In this document: one piece after another, positions 57,754-64,000 of the stretch | Position numbering within the stretch: the first letter of the stretch is position 1 | How the letters are laid out: each line of letters opens with the position of its first letter | DNA from: Astrocystis sublimbata | Taxonomy: Eukaryota > Ascomycota > Sordariomycetes > Xylariales > Xylariaceae | Direction: 5' to 3' | NCBI GenBank assembly: GCA_022453515.1 | Contig: JAJNNY010000032.1 | Location: 344,847 to 408,846 of the forward strand | Length of the DNA: 64,000 nt | The notes under the pieces: model-generated | Seen by the model: only the letters and a program-made list of their open reading frames with translations | Database searches by the model: none | What the model was told of the DNA's origin: nothing | Program-made: the position numbers and the translations under genes

Positions 57754-59075
57754 AGTTCAGGGCTTCGAACGAAGGTAAAAACCGAAACTCATTTTATTGC
57801 CCGCAAGATCGGGATTGATAAATGAATGTATCATCTAGACCCCGAATAGTGATGCATGATCTAATGTACCCTCACTCATTCCGATCATATTGACCTTACT
57901 TGAAAAAATGCAGGGGGTCATTTATAATTCAGTCGGCAAAGCGTCGAATACTCACACGTCGGTAGTGTAACCTTAAAGTGTGACGGTATACTTACTGTTT
58001 CGTATACGGATGGATCCTGCCACGCCTGTATGAAGCGTTTGTGTGAGTAGATAAACCCTGTATTGATTGTTTCCCGTCACTTTCTGGCCCCGCCCCCGCA
58101 TTTTCCAGAAGCAGGAACATACGGTAAGTCACTCCTTCGCGTCAGTCTACTATATTTAGACTCGTTACCACTGTTACTCACTACCACGTTCAGATGTGTC
58201 TACTACCTACCTACTTAAGTAGGGACTTACAACATCTATCTACAGTCCCAGAAAGCCTTTGCAGTCTCCTGTCGCGACACAAGAATTCGAAACATAGCTC
58301 CCACGCCCGCTAGTGCTTTCAGCCCGGCTTAAGCACTTTCTCCGATCTCAATTTTGTGCGAAAGCAAACCTCATCGGAAAATGATGCGAAAATCTTTGGG
58401 AAGTTTGGTCTATTTCAACACACCCTTCTCTGAATGTCAACACTCAATGCTATTTATTATTCAACCTGATATCGTAGGTAAGATGGTTAGTGGTGCGGGG
58501 ATCTCGCCCCTTTCCTCAATCGGCCTAATTGGCCCAGGCGCAGGGTTGGAGGTCTCGGTTCGGCTCCAGGGGTCCCTTGATATTTGATATTTTCTGTCTC
58601 GAATACTCGACATTTAGGTGCAGATTGTTTAATACGCATATACTTTGTTGCACGGTGAAAAGCAAAATCTGTTAGCTGCCACCTATGATACTGCACCAAC
58701 AACTATATCGTCGGCTGGGTCTACCGTCTACGCCGTCAAAGTAGAACTGATTGCGGCTCAGGAACTACCTAGGTAGTTGGAATTGATTACACTGTGTCGT
58801 AATCTAGACCGCAGGCAGAACTGTTAAGTATTATAAGTGGTAAACATATCTAACGCATTTGGAGCTAGAAGAATCTTCCTTTCGCGGGGACTTAGATATC
58901 GAAGGGTGTAAAGTAATTGTATTGATAACCTTATCACTGAAACAGGCATGGAAGTTAGGTCCCCTTTACTTCTCCAAATTCGATATTCACTCTCTTGTAT
59001 CACGTCTATCTATATGCCGCCTGACTCTGCGTGTGCCTTTCCGAGTCAAAGCACCGACGCAGATATGTTTGCCTC
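57754..59075. other. Intergenic region
   Basis: No gene. A 16-bp perfect palindrome AACTACCT|AGGTAGTT lies at 58763-58778. Confidence 0.5.
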
Positions 59076-59556
59076 TTAGTTCTTGAAACAGTTTCCGCTA
59101 ACAGCAGGAGCATCGCTCCCGTACAAAGCCTTGCACAAGCCCTGCCAGGTATCATTATCAATTCCGACGCCATGTGCTGTGGAGTGGCACTGGTAACCTT
59201 CTAGTTAGTCCAGCCTGCATCGTATAGTCTTGAATCCACTCACCGTGCCTCTGGCGCTGACTACGTAAACATAATCATAGGTTAGAAGAGGTACCTCGAG
59301 TTCATCAGAATTAATTTCTTAGGATAAAGCACTTACTCCACTCAACTTTGCCATAGATCTGGCCATATTCACCACAGACCTCTTGTGTAAGGCTAGCATC
59401 AAGTTTCTGATTAACATGGCAGTTGCAGTACTTGTGCTTTTTGGCAGCAACACTAGATGCATAGTTGTTAGTGCACGAACGTGTGACTTTAATGAGGAGC
59501 AGGCTACTATACCCGAGTACCAAAACGGCTGCGGTGAAAATGCTAGAGAGTTGCAT
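59076..59556 (-). CDS. Small secreted cysteine-rich protein (effector-like)
   Basis: Model: exons 59556-59337 and 59197-59076, 113 aa. Donor GTAAGT after the EW codons; acceptor after GGACTAACTAGAAG. The acceptor is tandem (CTAG|AAG|), so 114 aa from 59200 is equally possible and in the same phase. The N-terminus MQLSSIFTAAVLVLGYSSLL is a signal peptide or anchor. The mature part has about seven Cys, including YCNCH, EVCGEY, YQCHS, GLCKALYG and GNCFKN. The DNDTW..LC..LYG segment is typical of compact secreted proteins. No known domain. Effector or antimicrobial roles are inference from size, Cys content and location next to a repeat-rich, AT-rich block. Confidence 0.65.
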
Positions 59557-60670
59557 GTTGGTTGTTCGTGTGAAGAAGTACTGTTAATGGTTTTGCCTGA
59601 TTGCTTGTAGAGGAGGTGGGGTTCTAGTATTGGGTGACAGTCAGTTATTATCCCGATATGAGAGGGAGGGAAACGTATGTTTACATAGAAATATTGTTCT
59701 GGATGCCCATGACCTGCTGGGTTACTGTGCCACTCAAGGTGTCTCTTCGGCAGCAAAGGTGAAGGGCGCTCGCATCAGCGAAAATTGATCGAGCAGGGTT
59801 AGATGAAGCGGACGATGTAACTATATTGGTCAGCCCATAGGTCAAATGACTCAAATGTTGAATATCATCGCACCATTCTAGGATTTGAAGCTAAAGATCT
59901 AGTGATCTTGCACCTTCGAGCATAACGTTTGTTACATATAAGAAAATTGTTCCGGGGCAAGATTCCCGAAGCTAACATGCATCCACGCACATGTGTTACG
60001 TGACGCCTTGATTGGTAAAATTGAATTAGAGTCAATGATTCAATGGTATTACTTGATCTAGAGGATATAACAAATAATTCGGCGTATTTAGTTCTGACTT
60101 CGTGAGGGTACTGACCGCCGATCTTAAGCAACTCTTGTACACATAGTGTCGTCCCGGTGTTGCCACTATGAAACCATGTTAATATTGCGTGGGCTTAATC
60201 TTTGTCGAAATTTTGAATGATTATATTCGTTTCATAGCATTTGGCAGCTATATTTTGCATAAAATTGATGATTAATCGTTCACGTTAGAATGCCCCCTTC
60301 CAGGTCCGTCTGGTAGATGGTCGTCGTCAGCCTGATAGACTTTTAAATACACATCAGCTCTAGTCAAAGATGCTACAATGCGTGCCACAAGACAGATCAA
60401 GTGAGATCGCACTTCCCGAACTCTTGCCGCTTTTATAATTTGAATCAAGTGTACTTGTCAAGTGCTTTTGCACCAGAGTGAAGGAATATAGCAGTGGCCA
60501 AGTAGTCAAGTAGAATAGTAGGGATTAGGTGTCTATTGATTCCTGGACTCTCCCATTCAGTGGGAGCCCTTATATACACAGATCTAGTAGCCCAAACAGC
60601 CCCTACAGGTGTCACACGGGTCACTTCCGGGCTACCCAAATAGGAAGCCTACGCGCCCTAAACCTCTGAA
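59557..60670. other. Intergenic region
   Basis: AT-rich in 59800-60300; no gene. A short perfect hairpin CTCCCA-TTCAG-TGGGAG is at about 60549-60565. Confidence 0.45.
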
Positions 60671-60889
60671 TATATAGATGATTGGATCAGAGCTACGGAT
60701 CTAGAAGGTCATGAGGACCTCCGTATGCAGGCGACAGCCAACAGGCATAAGTGAGGCGTTGCCGCAGACCCGAGGAAGGTCCGAAGCCGGCCTCAAGGGC
60801 TGCCAGAAGGAGCATAAATAGAAGGGATTCCTCCAGCCTGGAGTAGAGGCCTTAGGAGGACATGGAACTTTTTGTGCCCTAGAGAATTA

Positions 60890-60952
60890 TTAGCTAAATT
60901 AAAGCCTATTCCAAGCCCTAGAAATCTAGCCCTTGTTATAGATAATTCTCTA
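60890..60952. repeat. Perfect 11-bp inverted repeat
   Basis: TAGAGAATTAT at 60890-60900 and ATAATTCTCTA at 60942-60952. Confidence 0.65.
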
Positions 60953-61076
60953 CTACTAAAGGAGAACTCCAGACTATTTATATACTACCCTTTCTATATA
61001 CTATCTATAAGCCTAAAGATTTCTATAAATACAAAGTACTTTAGTAAATCTATATATTAATTAAAGCTATAATAGC

Positions 61077-61138
61077 TATCGCTAGTAATAAATCACTTTT
61101 ATTTTTATTAATAAGTATAATATTTATTACTAGCGATA
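61077..61138. repeat. Perfect 17-bp inverted repeat with 28-nt spacer
   Basis: TATCGCTAGTAATAAAT at 61077-61093 and its exact reverse complement at 61122-61138. It lies in the AT-rich leader of the retroelement. Confidence 0.8.
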
Positions 61139-61863
61139 CCCCCTACCCAAGTATTAGTAATATCCCTAAGCCGATAGTAGAAATACTAGCCACTGGACCC
61201 CAAGAATTAAGCCCTAACGCTAGCTTAGAAAAGTCTAGTTCTAAAGAATCAGAATCGGAGTTAGAAAAATCTAACAAATTAAAGAATAAAAAAGGAAACC
61301 CTATACTTATACCTATTATTATTAATACCTAATAAATAGATAATATATCTCTAAACCTTTTATTTTTATTTTTACTACTATTAGGACCTATTACGGGTTT
61401 TATTGCTTTATTATAAGCCTAGTTACTTATAGGATTAATACCCTTACTAACTATTATCCTACTAACTAAGATACTAGCGGAGCCTATTATATCGATAGAA
61501 CTCGTATTACGCGACCCCGAGGCGCTACCTAACGCGCCTCCAACCAATACATTACCTCCCGTTAAGCACGTTCTCGCGTTTATTAACTATATCGGTAGGC
61601 CTAAGCCTACCCAGCACCAACGCCAACGATCCCTACGTGGGCGTTTCCCGATCAAAAGCATGTCTACCTCTAATATGCCACAAGTACCCAGTAGGGAAGC
61701 CACCCCGGCAGGCCCTACTACCAATCCTACACCCGATGGATCCTTGACGCTCTACTACACCCCGCCGTTTACCACTATCCTATAAAGCCAAACGGTGGAC
61801 GAGGAGATATCTAATATTACCCTATCTCACCCTAACCCATAGATAATTACCCTATACAACCAG

Positions 61864-62853
61864 ATGCAGCAGGGCGTCGAGCTCGGTCACACACTAGCCA
61901 AAGGCGTGGCCAACTTGGACAACGATAGGAAGCAGGAACTCCAGGACTACTATAGGAAAGTCCAGGACACCTACGATACTTTCTATAATATGTGCAAACA
62001 AGGTCTCCAGCTAAGCAAAGAGCAAGCTCGACAACTGGAAACCCGTATGCAGGAAGCTAGTACGTCGTTTGCGTGCGAAGTTTGGGCTACCGTGGCCTCT
62101 CTCACCCGGAATAAGGCCGTTATGGGCCTCCAGGAGATAGTAAAGCTCCACCATAACGCACTCCATGTCCTTAACAACAAAATTACGACCCAGGAAAACC
62201 TGATCCGAACCCAGCAAACGGACCACGGCAACCTGGTGAACGAATTAAATCAGTGGGGACATAAGAAGGACCGACGCCTCGACCACTTGGAAGAACGACC
62301 GTACGCGGATCCTGCCCAAGTCGAGGAAGTACGCCGGTATACGGAAGCTATAGTCGCTAAGATACAGCGCCAGCTGCAGACTAATCAACGAGTCGACGTT
62401 GATTCGGTAATGCATAATATAAAGGCACAAACCCTGTCTAGCGCCTTTATTAGCCGACCCCAGTCACGCCCTCGCACCAAGTACTCTAGCTCAGAAGCTC
62501 GGATCAGAGACCAACTAACCTCGGAGGTACTACAAGCCTTACAAATGAGGGGGGTCTCCGAGGCAGCTCAAGCCCAGCACCGAGCAACCAGGGTGCGAGC
62601 CTCCCTTATTGGAGTACCTAGCGGACCAGGGGACGACCCGGATGACTCTAATAATGATTTCGGGGGTTACTGCCCTTCTCAACCACCTCGTGGACCGCCT
62701 AGGGGGCCACTACGAGGACCACCCAGACGATCCGGTGGGGATGGCGACGATAATGACAACTCGCTACCCCGGAATAGTACAAAAGACCGCTTGATTAGAG
62801 CGCTGGAACGTCTGGTCCGACCCCCAACAATAGTAATAATCAACCCTATATAA
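61864..62853 (+). pseudogene. Open gag-like segment of the degenerate retroelement, 329 codons
   Basis: Longest open part of the element. Gln/Glu/Arg-rich helical region with coiled-coil character over the first 200 codons (for example LSKEQARQLETRMQEAS), then a Pro/Gly/Arg-rich patch (PPRGPPRGPLRGPPRRSGG) and an Asp/Asn-rich part. The ATG at 61864 is not a natural start, because coding-like sequence continues upstream across TAG and TAA. The same frame resumes after the stop at 62851-62853 with more gag-like sequence, again with several TAA/TAG codons. So it is a fragment, not a functional gene. Structural role only as capsid protein in an ancestor. Confidence 0.6.
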
Positions 62854-64000
62854 CTTAATAAGCCCAGTACGTATAACGGAAAAAACAAATCAAAGTTTAT
62901 ATTATAGTAAACTAAGGTACGATTATATATATAATTATACTTAGATAGTTTCCCTAAAGACTATTATTGTATTAATTGGGTAGGATCGCTATTAATGGAC
63001 CTAGCTTAAACTTAGTATTAGTAGCGCCTAGGCCAACTGTAGCGTATAGGCCTGCGGGACCAATAGAATATATATAAGGTAGCGCTAAAGGAGCGATTCT
63101 GTAACTCTTTAGAAAAGCACCGGAATTACTACAAAATAAAAGAGCTATACTATTATAGAGATATAGTCCAGTATATTATAGAAATAATAGATTTTAATAA
63201 AGTAGTTAAATGGTTTAGGATAATATTCTAGACCTATATATTAAAAACCTTACCTAATAAAATTACTAAATTAGTATACTTTAGGCAAGATATTATACCT
63301 AAAAACAATAATAAGTTCCTAGATATAATTCGTAAAATAGAATTGATCTATAAAAACATACTCACAAACCCAGGCCTAACGATACTATTGTTAAAAAGCG
63401 GGCCTGCTTTAATAATAGAACACTCGAAATCAGGCCAACCTAAAAAAGGAGATCGCTCCAACTCCGGCCCAAATCGATCCTTAAAATAAAACAAAAGCAA
63501 AAAAGCTAGCCAATCCAGACCCAGGATCGAAACAAAGGACAAACGTTAGGGTTCTAATAAAAAAGCCCTACAAAAGATAGCACAAAATACTATTAATTAA
63601 TAAAAACGTAATAAAAAAACATATTAGCAATACAGCCGTAATAACTATTAAACCCTCGCTTGCTTCGCTAAAAAAGATCAAAAAAGCAAAGACCTACCGC
63701 TAGTCCCGGAAAAAATCTCCTTTATAAAACAAAAAGCTAAAGATAATCTAATTTACGATAAAAAAAAAACATAGGTAGATATAATAGTAATAAAAACAAT
63801 ATATTTAAAAAACAAACCTATAATAGAAATAGTACCCCTAACCTATTTCGAAAACAAAAACTCTAAATCAGATTTTTAAATAATCCCTATATAATATTTT
63901 ATAAAACTAATAAACTATATTAAAGTAAAGTAATTATAGTTTTAAGCCTAAAAAGATCATAAAATACTAAAATAATAATAAGAAAAGTTATATTTAAACT

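Larger units (their letters stand above)
60671..64000 (+). mobile_element. Degenerate Ty3/gypsy-like LTR retroelement, RIP-like decay, runs off the window
   Basis: From about 60,880 the sequence is strikingly AT-rich and TpA-rich, while 61,500-62,850 keeps moderate GC. A gag-like frame can be followed through TAA/TAG stops both before (about 61,780-61,860) and after (62,851 onwards) the open segment, the stops sitting where Gln or Trp codons would be expected. TGGATCAGAGC at 60683-60693 resembles a primer-binding site next to a former 5' LTR, but I could not define LTR ends. No intact pol is visible in the last kilobase. Confidence 0.6.

Noticed and set aside
58480..58580. tRNA-like A and B box resemblance (TTAGTGG and GGTTCGGCTCC)
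   Set aside because: The flanking bases do not form the acceptor or T stems, so it is not a tRNA gene; a SINE fragment cannot be shown.

Overview
The window is nuclear DNA of a filamentous ascomycete (Pezizomycotina, most likely a sordariomycete). This follows from short GT-AG introns (about 48-145 bp, most with CTAAC/CTGAC branch points), the gene families present (C2H2/Fungal_trans factor, rhodopsin-domain membrane protein, SidF-type acyltransferase, PX-associated protein, CE1 feruloyl esterase), wide promoters, and an AT-rich retroelement whose decay resembles RIP at the right end. I rebuilt gene models by eye from donors, acceptors and phase; exon coordinates are in the entries. All function calls rest on motif recognition, not on a search.

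Layout. 1-11 kb: an Adr1-like C2H2 transcription factor with a previously hidden first exon, then an ArAE/FUSC-type membrane protein on the minus strand. 12-17 kb: a DUF2235 (Tle1-like) hydrolase and, divergently, a protein kinase fused to ankyrin repeats. 17-23.5 kb: a pyrimidine-rich leader-like stretch and what looks like a decayed gene, otherwise no confident gene. 24-25.3 kb: zinc alcohol dehydrogenase (ADH1 type).

27.7-45.9 kb: an iron/siderophore gene cluster made of an ABCB full transporter, a divergently transcribed MFS siderophore transporter, a SidI-like acyl-CoA ligase, a SidF-like hydroxyornithine acyltransferase and, tail-to-tail with SidF, an AIF-like FAD oxidoreductase. Two unassigned genes lie among them (103 aa and about 328 aa). 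Eight exact copies of the iron-responsive GATA-factor site ATCWGATAA (SreA/SRE type) occur in the promoters of this block. I found none elsewhere in the window when scanning by eye. This makes the block very probably one iron-repressed regulon and brings the oxidoreductase into it. The expected chemistry is that the ligase makes mevalonyl-CoA, and SidF loads anhydromevalonyl onto N5-hydroxyornithine for a fusarinine/TAFC-type siderophore. The transporters would move siderophore in or out. The NRPS (SidD) and hydratase (SidH) are not in the window.

48.9-59.6 kb: a secreted feruloyl esterase, an RNase H-like protein lacking the first catalytic Asp, a PX-associated protein with a 7-nt microexon and no visible PX domain, two small secreted proteins (one cysteine-rich, effector-like) and a rhodopsin-domain membrane protein. 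60.6-64 kb: a degenerate Ty3/gypsy-like element with a surviving open gag segment, in-frame TAA/TAG stops and perfect inverted repeats. No tRNA, rRNA or CRISPR was seen.
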